A stretch of 60,000 nt of DNA from Owenia fusiformis. Taxonomy: Eukaryota > Annelida > Polychaeta > Sabellida > Oweniidae. Both the position numbers and the translations under genes were made by a program. Of this stretch, positions 43,491 through 55,900 are shown piece by piece. The notes under the pieces are model-generated. The model worked only from the letters and a program-made list of their open reading frames with translations, was not told the DNA's origin and made no database searches. The stretch is taken from contig CAIIXF020000005.1 of NCBI GenBank assembly GCA_903813345.2, positions 18,357,375 to 18,417,374 on the forward strand. The letters are read 5' to 3'. How positions within the stretch are numbered: the first letter of the stretch is position 1; each line of letters opens with the position of its first letter.

Positions 43491-43700
43491 ACTACCGCAT
43501 TTTACAAAATCTTCCGCAAAACTAGTTTTTCAAAAATCTACTGTTAAACTACCGCATTTTTCAAAAACTTCCGAAAAGTACCATTTTTTTCAAAAATCTA
43601 CCGCAAAAACGACCGAATCTTTTCAAAATCTACCGTAAAACTACCGCATTTATGTCGAAAAATACCGCAAAAACTACCACATTTTAAAAAAACTACCGCA
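43491..43700. repeat. Degenerate tandem array of CTACCGC motifs
   Basis: About a dozen variants of CTACCGC alternate with TTTTTCAAAAA spacers, in diverged units of roughly 20-35 bp. Confidence 0.8.
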
Positions 43701-43987
43701 AATTTTTGGTCTTAGGTTGGCAGGTATGGATAATATCAGGAAACCTTGACATTCCTAATATAATGTTAATCCAATGTGGATGTACACCATTAATTTCAAT
43801 ATGTAAGAGATGTTTTAATTTTATGTTTTAATATTGCATGCACTTTAAAAGTCATAGCTGTGGTTTGAAATAACGGATACATTGTACAATTTCTCTGAAA
43901 AAATAATGTTCATACATCAGAATAGACATTTCATACAAAATTGACTTACATTTAGGTGAGGTTTTCTAATTTTTAAAATTATTTTTA

Positions 43988-44262
43988 CTGCCCCTGGCAG
44001 GCCCACGGCAGCCTCCCGGCATAATTTCAACCACAAAATGCCCCCAAAATCTCCCCTTGTCATAACCCCGGCACTTCAATAATGCCGACCCCGTCAACCC
44101 TGGCAACCCCGAAATTCTTTTGTTTAGCCCTAGGCAATTGCCCCCAAATGCCCCCGACAGCAGACCCCGGCCTATGTTATATTCCCATAGAGAATTTTTT
44201 CGCCCTTGGCAAATTGCCAACCCCTGGTCGCCGGCAAACCCCGGAGCTTTTCGCAAGGGCAG
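43988..44262. repeat. GC-rich block with CCCCGGCA-type motifs
   Basis: This stretch is far richer in C on the plus strand than its AT-rich surroundings. It has many short CCCCGGC, TGCCCCC and GGCAA repeats. CTGCCCCTGGC at the left and GCAAGGGCAG at the right may be inverted ends of a transposon. The ORFs crossing it look like low-complexity artefacts. Confidence 0.5.
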
Positions 44263-44551
44263 GCTTGTTTCAAAAATGTTGAAGTTTGTTATGCAGAGAG
44301 TATGAGCCATGAATATCACAATTGAAAATTAAATTAGCAATCAAAGTTATTCATCCAAGGAGATGGAAATTAACACCAGGGTCTTGCGCCATCTATAAAT
44401 GAAGGAAAAGCTATTCACATCTTAGTACATGTACACCAAATCACTGGTTCCAACATGGTTATAAAGATGTTATGTTAGGCCTACTGAGATAACAAAATGG
44501 AGGAACTTCTATTGGAGAAAATTTGTAAGATTTTTAATTTTCATCGTTTTT

Positions 44552-44906
44552 ACCATCAAAGAGGTTGATTTACATCCATATATTTTACCCATATGCTGTT
44601 GTTGGTAATATCTGGTTACTGAAAAGCTATACTAGTCTGTCACGAGCAAATACATGTATACCATCAGCTCAAATAATCGAGTGAGAATTCCCTCACTTCA
44701 GCATCCAGGACATTATCTGGTCAAATTCATAACATCTTGGTTGCTTCATGTTATGGCCTAACGTCCTGGTAAGTGAAGTGAGGAATTCTCACTCAATCAT
44801 TGGAGCCCTTGGATGTTTATATGGGACTGATTCGCCTTTCAGTAGCAGGATGTTACTTTTAACATACAGGTAAAATATTTGGATACAAATCGACCTCCTT
44901 GACATC
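44552..44906. repeat. Diverged foldback element with ~150-bp arms
   Basis: The outer arm ACCATCAAAGAGGTTGATTT is answered by CAAATCGACCTCCTTGACAT. The inner arm 44679-44711 (GAGTGAGAATTCCCTCACTT) is answered at 44763-44796. Intermediate similarity is patchy. The boundaries are approximate. Confidence 0.7.
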
Positions 44907-45055
44907 TTGGGTTGAATTAAATGAATTGTGAAATGACTTTCAAAAGGACACTCTTTATTACAGAATGAATCATCAAAGAAACTTCAGAATATCAATTAAG
45001 GAGTCACTAAATGAAACTTTTGTAAGTTAGTTCTTAAATCAATTGTAACCATATA

Positions 45056-45260
45056 CTGTATAAGTGGTAATTTTGCCTAATCATTTAATTTGCCTATTTC
45101 CTAATTTTTGCCAGGTTCGGAAAATTAAATGTCGGAAATATTGTCTTTATAATGTTATCCAATGGGAGGTTTCTTGTCATTAGGAAAATTAAAATTAGGA
45201 AAATGATGAAATTTGAACATTCGGAAAATGAACCACTCGGATTAAATACCACTTATACAG
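45056..45260. repeat. Mariner-type MITE, 205 bp
   Basis: Left end CTGTATAAGTGGTA and right end TACCACTTATACAG are exact inverted repeats, with TA on both sides. The interior is AT-rich with several GGAAAAT motifs and no ORF. Confidence 0.8.
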
Positions 45261-45758
45261 TATAAGTACAAGGCATTAGCATGCAAAATGTCACTACCTG
45301 CCATTTTTTAAAAGATGCTGATCTCCAAATGCTGAATGTCAGATTCACCATCCACAAAAAACTTTGAGACTATAACAATATGTCACCTGTTGAGGGGGTG
45401 ACATAATGAGCAAATAATAATGCCATAGTAAGAGAACAAGAAATTAAGTATACGTCATCATGGGTTCGTACAATGTAGCTTACAAATCAACATAAAATAT
45501 TTGTTTATATTTTATAGCACTTTATTAAAACAATGCTGACCAGCCTGTTGTATTCTACATCTCCAAACATTTCTAGACATAAATAACAAAAAAAACTCCC
45601 AGTAAACCATTTTCAGATTATTTTTAAGACTTGAATCTCTAAAAACAAGTTAATATGATTTTTGTGAGTCAGTCAAACCTAAACAAGAACACAAACGTGT
45701 ACAATATGTCCCCACCAATGGGTGATCCTGTCAAATGGATATCCTGATAATGAGTAGT

Positions 45759-47030
45759 CAAGACTTTATCGTTACAATTTTGGGACGGAAAATGCAAAAT
45801 GGCCACCTTAAAATTTACCCAGAATAGATTTTCATACTAAGAATCATCCCTGAAAATTTGAAATTGATCTACCAAAACGGTTCACCTGGAAATGCGTAGA
45901 CAAGACTTTACAGACAAGATTTTAGGACGGAAAATCCAAAATGGCTGCCTTGACATTTACCAAGAATGCCAAAACACTAATCAGATCTAGATTTTCATAC
46001 TAAGAAGCATCCCTGAAAATTAGAAATTGATCTACCAAACGATTAACCTGGAAATGCGTAGACAAGACTTTACAGACAAGATTTTAGGACGGAAAATCCA
46101 AAATGGCTGCCTTGACATTACCCAGAATGCCCGAAAACTAATCAGATCTAGATTTTCATACTAAGAATCATCCCTGAAAATTTGAAATTGATCTACAAAC
46201 GGTTCACCTGGAAATGCGTAGACAAGACTTTACAGACAAGATTTTAGGACGGAAAAATCCAAAATGGCTGCCTTGACATTTACCCAGAATGCCCAAAAAC
46301 TAATCAGATGTAGATTTTCATACTAAGAATCATCCCTGAAAATTTGAAATTGATATACCAAACGGTTCACCTGGAAATGCGTAGACAAGACTTTACAGAC
46401 AAGATTTTAGGATGGAAAATCCAAAATGGCTGCCTTGACATTACCCAGAATGCCCGAAAACTAATCAGATCTAGATTTTCATACTAAGAATCATCCCTGA
46501 AAATTTGAAATTGATCTACCAAACGGTTCACCTGGAAATGCGTAGACAAGACTTTACGACAAGATTTTTGGACGGAAAATCCAAAATGGCTGCCTTGACA
46601 TTTACCAAGAATGCCCGAAAACTAATCAGATCTAGATTTTCATACTAAGAATCATCCCTGAAAATTAGAAATTGATCTACCAAACGGTTCACCTGTAAAT
46701 GCGTAGATAAGACTTTACAGACAAGATTTTAGGACGGAAAAATCCAAAATGGCTGCCTTGACATTTACCCAGAATGCCCAAAAACTAATCAGATCTAGAT
46801 TTTCATACTAAGAATCATCCCTGAAAATTAGAAATTGATCTACCAAACGGTTCACCTGGAAATGCGTAGACAAGACTTTACAGACAAGATTTTAGGACAG
46901 AAAAAATCCAAAATGGCCGACAATAAAAAAGTGATGATGAGTTTTTGCTGATTTCTTCTTACAAAATTATCACATATAACTACTGTTAACAATAACATAG
47001 GCTATTACAACAAAGTACACCTGAAATTAT
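45759..47030. repeat. Satellite of ~162-bp units, about eight copies
   Basis: CAAGACTTTACAGACAAG-type motifs start at 45759, 45901, 46063, 46223, 46386, 46547, 46708 and 46871, a spacing of 160-163 bp after the first. Each unit includes AATCCAAAATGGCTGCC and ATCCCTGAAAATT. Copies are very similar in the middle and decay at both edges. Confidence 0.93.
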
Positions 47031-47388
47031 TTATAAAGCTACTAAATAGTTAAAGTATGAAAACTGAAAAACACCATTCAATATGATACAAAGTATTATC
47101 GCGCGCTAACTTTTCTTAAAACATTCAAAATGGCTGACATGACTGAGCTAACAGGTCCAAAACCTAATCAGATGTAGAATGAAGTGAGCTGAACAAGATA
47201 TTAAAGTTTTAAAAGCAACTGTGAAGCCGTTTTTCTTAAAGTTTGCAGACAAGGATTTTAGCATTTGACTTCAAAATGGCCGACAGGAAGTAGGTATCGA
47301 GTTAAATTTTTTTCATCCACATCTGTATGCACTCATAAGTTATCCCTGAAAATTTGAAGGTGATATCTGTAGCTGTTTTGGAGAAAAC

Positions 47389-47459
47389 TGCCGGACGTAC
47401 GGACAGACGGACAGACAGACGGACAGACAGACGGACAGACAGACGGACGGACGGACGCG
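47389..47459. repeat. GGACGGACAGAC microsatellite
   Basis: About 70 bp of GGACGGACAGACAGAC-type repeats next to the right end of the 1.8-kb element. Read on the minus strand it gives an artefactual SVCPSVCP peptide. Confidence 0.9.
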
Positions 47460-48780
47460 CCTAGGCCGACAATATGGCCCCACACTATGTGGTGGGGACA
47501 TAAAAAGGCAATCAAAGGACCACATTGCAACAGTATACGGAAAAATAGAAACAAGATTGTTTGTGGTTTGGCTAACAAATGTGTGGCTTCTTCCATTTTG
47601 TCATGTAATTTTAGAAGCATGGCCTCAAAATTAACATTGCTGCATATTAAACCAATAATCTGAAATATTCAAAAGCTAGGTATCTAAAATATGAATGAAC
47701 ATTGTATTTTTTATCGATATAATATTGCACTATGGTCCTATGATTGCTTATTTTTTAATTTTGACCGACTCATAAAATATTTTTACTTTAATTTGAAAAT
47801 ACATAAAACAAAGGAACACCTCTTTTGATATGCATTTCCTCATAACGGTTTATGAGGCAATATCATTGGTTTGTTTTATTATTTGCTTGTGTTAATCTAC
47901 ACTAGAAATGAATCTGCCTTAAGCCTCAGTCACATTTGATCTACGGCAACCATACAGCAGCCATAGCTTCCCAAAATTGAGAATAAAAATATGCAGCATA
48001 AGATATAGGGATAAGCAGTACATGTAGATTTTCTATATCGATTTTGTGAAGCTACTGCCGCTGTTACCCGCTGTAGAACAAATGTGACTGAGGTTTTAGT
48101 CTTGATTGTAACCCCGGATTGTCACCAACCTACAGTATAATACAAAACTACACTGACACCATCTTTGTTAACAAATAAACATTAAAATGTGTTCATATAA
48201 ATTAATCTGACTCAAAATATAGAAAAAGTAATATAGATTCTGGACACTTCTGTCGTCGCTACGATAGGGTTGAGCCAAATTGTGAATTACAACATCGACC
48301 TGTCACCTCCCCATCTCCATGACTACAATAACATTGTATCCTACATTTGTCTTCTTTGAATATTTAGGTAATACTTGTACAAAATAGAACTCTAGCTTTG
48401 GACTCTCTGTATAGAATCTGTGTTCACTAGTCTACAATAATTTACTCTTATCTATCTAAAATCACAGTGTTGAGATGTACTTTGGCACAAGCAGTTTTCG
48501 GAGGATCTTCCGGGAATAATTTCTATGCATGTATTTACAAACTGCTTTAAGCTACTATGTTCACATAGTGTGTGCATGGACTACACTACAGACTGTAAGC
48601 TAAAGACAGAACACCCTGGGAAGTTCACCCTATATAACTTCAATAGAAACAGGACCTGCGTAATATGACATGTGAACAAATCACTAAAAAGAAACATCTC
48701 ATACAAATTCATATATATCAAAGAATATTTCATGCATGGAGTCTCAATAAATCTTGTAGATTATGTTCATTCCGACTGTA

Positions 48781-48895
48781 GGGTTCATTTTTGGAACAAT
48801 CGTAACTTACAATTTGGTCGCGAGTCATTGTACATCAAAATGTACACAATGGTTTTCGCGGAATCATAAGTACGATTGTACCAAAATCGAAGCCC
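48781..48895. repeat. Small palindromic MITE, copy B
   Basis: Arms GGGTTCATTTTTGGAACAAT and the reverse complement of ATTGTACCAAAATCGAAGCC pair imperfectly over ~29 bp. It is the same family as 38214-38300. A nested pair, TTGTACAT and ATGTACACAA, forms the hairpin tip. Confidence 0.7.
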
Positions 48896-49788
48896 CTTTT
48901 CTTATATATTCAAACTATCAAAGGGTTACATTATCTTTAGCTTAACATCTATACTACTACACTAAAATGGCTTCAAGCATCTGCTGTAGCACAAAAACAT
49001 CATCCTCTGATGTCATATTCAACATATAATCATTCGATTGAAATTACAGTACGTAAGACAAAATGTGTCTTTATAATGTAAAATAACAATTTCTATCTCT
49101 TGGGTTACAACATTTGAAAATATCAAGTGACAGACACACATACAGTGCAAATACCAAATAGAAATGTATAAAAGTACAAAACACTGACAATTACAAACAA
49201 ATATATTAAACTTGGAAAACATTATCACATCACAAAATTACAAACACAATTCTGATAATTCAAATATTTTGTTGAGAAAAATTGAAAATCTGAGAATTTT
49301 ATATTTCAAAGAGAATTTCAATGCTCTTGCATTTTTTTGGCTTACACTGGTACTGCGCAATCCATAATGAATGAGACAAAAAAACTAATGAAAATATAAT
49401 GTACTTAAAGTAAAAATTGCAAAATTGAATGGCTCATGAGGGTGAACACTGTAATAAAACAAACACCTCAATGAGGCAGAGATCTGAAGAATGAACACTG
49501 TAGTATAAGCACCTTTTCTGGAGTAATTGCCACAAGCTGACACACAACAACCTCTATACACATTGTAATTTTGATGATGAAATCAACCAAGTTTTCCTAT
49601 ATACATGTATCAAGAGAAAACTGTGTGTGCATGAGTGGACCTTGAAATTCATAAATACTATGAGCATTGTATTGTTATTTTGTAAAACTGAACATAAACC
49701 AGATTTTCTGATTACGATAAATAAATTATAATAAAAATCAAAATCATAATTTCATTTCTTATTTCATCAATTCCAGAAATGATCTTAT

Positions 49789-49794
49789 TTTATT
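49789..49794 (-). promoter_or_regulatory. AATAAA overlapping the BRPF1 stop codon
   Basis: The last codons GAA TAA followed by A spell AATAAA on the minus strand. If used, the 3' UTR would be only a few tens of bases. No other AATAAA was noticed close downstream. Confidence 0.4.
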
Positions 49795-49982
49795 CATCCA
49801 TTTCCGAATCTCCACTTAAAGGAATTGGTTCACCAGTTACTTTACATCTGTGCACTATTGCTTTATCATAGGCACGTTTAACGGCCTTGCGTACATTTGG
49901 TTTCTTGCTCTCAAGAAGCTTGGCTTTATCTAATCCGGAGTCTACACCTAAAGGTTCAAGTTTGTCTCTTGGAAGCCACTGC
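49790..49982 (-). CDS. BRPF1: BRPF1 last exon: PWWP end and C-terminus
   Basis: 193 bp entered in phase 2; acceptor GTTTTGCAG. It encodes [20 protein letters not shown], then [20 protein letters not shown], and the acidic end SGDSEMDE before TAA. Confidence 0.95.
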
Positions 49983-52900
49983 CTGCAAAACACAATCAAT
50001 GGTTTATAAAGGTCTTATGGAAAATCATAGTTACTAAATTATGCTTATATTACTTACAATATATTACAATACAATGAGCTTGGCATGAACATCTAATTCT
50101 GTATTTGAAATTGATCATACAATCGTATAGTATTGCAAATCTTTAATCTCCTTTGTCATTATGGAACACAAATTCAGGTTAAATACTTTTTAACCAAGTA
50201 CGCTGCTTTTCATGCTATTATTACCATTGCAATTTTCTTCAGAACTTCGTGTATTTTAATGGAATTAAACAAAGAAACGCCGACAATTTCACACTGGCCT
50301 AACACAAACAATCAATTCAATTCAATAAGACCTTACCATGTGCGCTTTGTATCAAAAAAGAGGACCAAGTATACAGGGTATGAGAAGTTTGCTTGCAGGG
50401 CTATGACATCCTCTGGGGGAACAGGAATGGGCACCCCATTGTGGAAGTAACCTGTTGAGGGCATCTTGGGGTTAATCATCTAGAACAAAATGTATTATTA
50501 TTTATTTCATTGTTGAGTTCACTCAATGCAATCAATACTGAATGAGAAAATTCATGAAACAAAATAAAATTAATTTTTGATTTTGACTTTTTTCCTGGTA
50601 TTCAGTTTCATGACTTCCGCTTTGAAAGTGAGCTAACAGGCAAAACGAGAAAAATGAAGAGAAAGATCCCATTATAAGGTATTAATTCTCATGTTTAAAC
50701 TTTTTTACATTTTCTAAACTAGAGTCACAAGCTAAAATTGCATCAATCTTTTGTATCATATTTTGAGGTTAATATTGTTGCTTGAATTGAAAATAAAACT
50801 TGAGTACGGTATGTTAGAAACCCTAATAAATATGCAAAAAACTTGAAGGATACTATATTAACATACCAGAGCAGGATACCAGGGGTATCCCCTACACTTG
50901 GCCCACACCAGATCAAGAGCCTCCAAGGTCACCAACTCATCATCAGAGTTACGATGCAAGTTTTTACGGGCTGTAATAATAAATGTCAACTCTATATCAG
51001 GTTGCAGCTGAAATTCTTTCATGACTTCAAAAGTACAGGGCGATTAAAAAAGTTGGGCTTTTTTGCTTCCTATGCTTACTTCACATGACAGATACTAGAT
51101 ATTCTTATTGAACAAAATTCTCTGTACTTCAATTAATCTAGTAATAATTTGTTTTTGAACAGCATCAATAGGCATTTGTTAGACATCCACAACATCAATG
51201 TATAAAATAAGTTAAGCTTTTGGACCACCCTGTAAATGATCATAATTATGACCAATCCAATGCCCAAAACTGTTAGTTAAGATTATTATTAAAATCAAGA
51301 AAGAAAGTCTGTAAAGTTTAAGATAAAAGAAACTCTCGTAAAGTTAAGGATACCAGAGTAAGTGGTTTCCTTCTTTTGCCTTCATTTTATATCCATGGTT
51401 TTGATTTAGGAATATTCAACTTGATGAAGTCTCCGTTGATGACCCCCATAAATATACAAGACAATGTTTTGCATATTTGTTTAATACAGTGAAAGTAAAG
51501 AGGCAAAGATGATGTAAAATGTTTGAAGAAAAGAAAGTGAGGGATAGTGTTCAAATATTGACCATTGTGGTGAAACAAAGTTAATTTTGTTATGGTAGTT
51601 GAAAATTAACATCTTTCACTCATGAACTCTTCATGTGTCTGTTCCCCCTTACAAAATTAACTTTATTTTTTTATTTTCCAAATGGTACACACTAATAAGT
51701 ATTGTAAGATCTGCAGTATAGTTTTAACAAGCCAAACACCAGTCAATATTATTATGATTTGCTCAGAGAGGTAAAGTGTGTTTTGAATTTATGAACTACC
51801 TTCTTTTGACTTTGCTATACAATCTACATCAGAACTTTCAGCTGAGGAGGCATCAGTCACGAGAGGACCTTTCTTCCTGGGAGTTTCTCCACTGGGATAA
51901 TTTTTCAAGGGACTGTTATAGACCCCATCACCACATGCACCTGAGCTGGCTGGGAATTCATACTGGGGACTCTCAGGGGATGGAGGACTATTTTTACTAT
52001 TACTATATCTATGAGAACCTTTTGTACTGCTCCTATTTATTCCATTAACAATTTCATACTCTGTGCTAATGTGACTATGAACATTATTCCCAAAGCCAAT
52101 TTCATGTGGAAGTTCATGATTGCTGGATTTTGCTTTCAAGGAGGTAGTGACATCTTTACTAGGTGAATGAAGTTCAGAATTTGAAATACTCCTTGTTTTC
52201 CTCCGTGCAGGGATTTTCCCAGCTTTAACTGAATTACTTTCTGGTTTTGGATCTAAGTTACTTTTCCTAAAATAATTAGTGATGAGATTTTTTTGTTTTG
52301 ATGACGACTTTGAGGTTGATTGATGATTAACTTTTAGCTTTTTTGTTGATTTTGAGGTAGTTTTGTCATTGCGGGGTGTAACTATGGGATGAGAGAGTGA
52401 GAGTTTGGGGGTACGGGGTAATAGTTTAGGAGGGTCAGTGGTGTGAGAGGCGCTGGGTAAAGCATGCAGCGAGGCACCTAAAAGACAACACCAAGCAGAG
52501 TCAGTCAGCGATAGAACCATGCATGAAAAGTCCAACATCAAAAACAAAGCTCAAGTCTCCAAACAAGCTTTGTATTATCACCATGTTAACACTGATAACT
52601 TTCTGTCCATTTTTACAAATTATATCAAATCTACAAAAAATTATTGGACATTTCTTAGCAACTGTTTTTGATGTGGACTTTTCATAGGCAGATTACAAAG
52701 CACACCACAACAGTATTTCAGAAGCAAACTGATGATTTCTATGGCTACAACAAGTAATTACAAAGTACAACAAATGTGGTTCGTAGAAATAAGATTAACT
52801 ACTGGATATAATTCATTTAGAGAATGAAAACCACAAATTGTACTTATATTAGTGTACAGTGACCCAGAGAGCGCAATCAAAGAAATGAAACATAATATAA

Positions 52901-55900
52901 CATACATAAATATGAATATGAAATCATTAAATTCATGTTTTGCTAAACCATAACCCATATTTATTTGTTTAATTAATGTTATTTTTGCAAATTCCACTTA
53001 ATTATAATTTTGTGTATGTTTTTATTCCATTCACTGATGTGCCCTCAGGGCCACTTTGCCCTGGTACAAGTACAAGCTGCGGTTTTTGTTCTCCAAAGAC
53101 TTGCAACAAAAGGTCTCTGATTACTATTTATGTCCACGATTTCTGAAACACCAACCCCTGAGAAAGTGGTTTGGGTTATCTTGAGAAATAAATTGATCAA
53201 TCAATTGCTCATTTCCTGTCAAATTTATAAATGATCTGGATCTCATGCATTTAGATAAAGCTTGACACTTATGTAGTTTCTATTAATCATAGCACTTTTA
53301 TTTATCCATCTGTCCATCCAGAGAATTGATAATGCTGAGATTATGGACAATGAGAGATCTGGTATAGTAATCATTGTCCAAATTGAACTTAATCTGTATG
53401 GCTTGCAGGGGTTTATTTAGAATTTCTGACAACAGGCAAAATGAATAAAAACAACATGTAAAATAAAATTATTGGAAATTATAATTTGATTTCTTGAAAC
53501 AAATGATTTTGGTAAAAAGAACTGTAAAATTGCTAAGGAACCCCTGGATGATCATTTAGTACTAATAACGACCTGCTGATATCTTCACAATGGTTTCAGA
53601 ATGCGTCATAAGGATTTCAAAAATGCTGGTTAAAATTTAACTATGGACCAGTTGCAATGTAATTTTCCTATACAAGCTGAAAAGTAAGCTAGACCAGACC
53701 AAAGAAACTGGCTCAGGACCTCTGGACAAATGCTAATTTCGCACCCTGAATGGTATAAATTATATCTACATTTTACATCAAATCAGACCAGTCTTGTCCA
53801 AAGCCCTTTTTACCAAAATGCATTAGAAAAAGAAGACGTATCTTGCATCAAGCCTGTTTGTAACATTCCTCCCTCAACATACCCATTGCCCATTTAGGTA
53901 GGCTAATAGATGGCACTGGAGAACAGTTGCTGCTAGACTTGTTTTAAGCATGCGAAAAAGAGCTATTCAATAAATACAGAAAGATGCAAAGAATTGTTAA
54001 TTAAGCATGGTAAAAATGAATGGCAACATAAAGTATGGCACTCAAAGGCACACTCTTGGCACTAATAAGCCAGCTCTTCTGTTATACAACACCCATAAGA
54101 AGCCAGGACAAATACATACACTATGTTAAGCACCCGCATGAAGCAGCCTGACACTTAACAAGAAATTGAGTTAATAGATTTCATATTTCAATTTATTTAT
54201 AAATATATAATTCATTTGTTGACATGTGATGCTAAACATAGTACTGAATTGTCGTGGCCTATCATGTCCCAAGGCTACGTACCTCGTCGACTATATCTAT
54301 GTGAGCCATCCTCATTTTCACCCTCAGTTCCACTACTAGAGTCACCCGTTGACCGCGACGCAGAGCTGGATTCTGACGTGACATCAGAGTAGTCTGATTC
54401 ACAACTGGATAATAAATGAGGCTCCTGTCTATATTGAAGGAAACTCTCTTTCCGCATTGGACTTCGTGGACTTTTTGGACTTTTAGGACTAAGAGGCTGC
54501 AAGTGCATGTTTGAATCTGAGGTTGGTTTTTTGGCGACCGGGGAGTTTGGTGCAATATCAAGCATCCCTGTATTGCTTGCTGAGCGTTTACGACGTTTTT
54601 TACTGATCTGTGGACTAGCGGGGCCCCTTGAAATGGGCCCTGGACTTCCTGGACCCCTAGGGCCAGGGCTGGAAGGGCCTCTAGAGGCAGGGCCTGGACT
54701 TGTAGGGCCTCTAGAAGGTGGACGGGGACTTTTAGGCGTAGCAGGAGGTTTTACATCCTCATCTGAGATCTGTGGTGTCTTAACTTCTTTCATTTCTACA
54801 TCAACAGCTTTAGGCTTTGCTGGTCTGCCTGGTTTTCTAGTCGGAGTAATTGCAGCTCTGTCCTTTTCTTCCTTGTTTGATAAATGTAAAGGTCCTTTGC
54901 GTATCTTGCTGAATAGGACAGCGGTGCGTCTGTTTACCCCAGAGGTGGAGGGTGAAGGTGTACTGGCGCTGATGTTGGAGCCATCATTGCTGGACTTGCT
55001 GGATTGGTTAGAGGGTGTGTAGGGTCTCTCAGGGCTGACCTTCTCATCTGGAAATCAACATATGTGGATTTTAACATTAAAAATACATAGATCGTGGTAG
55101 GATATTTTCACATTAATTTCAATTCTTTACACTATATGTGGATCCTTAATAGATTTCAATAGTATGCATTCCTTAATTTGAAGCATTACTTAAATGAAAA
55201 TGAAAAAAATGAAGTGTGATCCATGAATTTTGTGAGGACATTCAGTGAATTTCAGTGATGGTCTCAAATCTGTGATATACTTTTACTTTAAAATATTATG
55301 CAAAAGCAAGGTATGTGTAAAGCTCACCTTTCTCAGTTACAAGCTCAGTCTCCACGCTAAGTTCTGGTTCAGGCTTGGGTTTCTTACGCCAGCCTTTGGG
55401 TCGCCCTCGTGGCTTTTTTGGGGTAGTCCTGGGGGTGCCGGCAAGAGGGGCAGGAGATCTTGGGGCCCCTCGTACACCTTTCAGAGGGGATGGACTACGC
55501 CTTGGAGAACCATGTTTGATATTTTCTTTGGTGTCTGCAGAACAAGATTGGTTTAGATTATTTCTACGTATAACAATCATTACAGCAAACACTACATTTA
55601 GTAAAATTCATGTAAATATTTATCTACTTTATAAGAAGTATTGTTATGCCATTGTATGATTGAATTTGAACAGACAATTATTAAGGAAATATAAAAATGA
55701 GAAGCGGAGACTTGATTCGAGGCTAAACACAATGTGTATATTTTTTATAAACACACTGTAAAGGTAGCACATTCAGCTTAACTGTAACCATCTTTGGCCC
55801 TGTACATCGAACTATAGTCTTGCTTGAAATCTCTGGGATCCCTTTTTGTCTACTTCAAAACCTTTGTGGGGAGGATTTAACAAGGGCTTGCAGCTAGACT

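Larger units (their letters stand above)
45705..47502. mobile_element. 1.8-kb element with TATGTCCCCACCA ends and an internal satellite
   Basis: TATGTCCCCACCA at 45705-45717 is exactly reverse-complemented at 47490-47502. Between them lie eight ~162-bp tandem units, then degenerate related sequence, then a GGACGGACAGAC-type microsatellite. No transposase ORF is visible, so the element is non-autonomous. Confidence 0.75.
40621..49788. other. Intergenic region between the SLC7A8-like and BRPF1 genes
   Basis: No gene is recognised. The region is dominated by the transposons and repeats listed separately. The rest is AT-rich and featureless by eye. It includes the transporter promoter side (near 40621) and the sequence just past the BRPF1 3' end (near 49788). 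Confidence 0.6.

Noticed and set aside
43966-44319. Minus-strand ORF of 117 codons
   Set aside because: It crosses the C-rich low-complexity block, resembles no known family, and overlaps equally open frames on the other strand.
47333-47620. Minus-strand ORF with SVCPSVCPSVCP repeats
   Set aside because: It is the translation of the GGACGGACAGAC microsatellite at the end of a transposon. It lacks any other coding sign.
54507-55022. Plus-strand ORF of 171 codons, Gly/Leu/Pro-rich
   Set aside because: It is the antisense shadow of the Pro/Ser-rich BRPF1 exon 54283-55047, whose frame, junctions and conserved motifs are on the minus strand.
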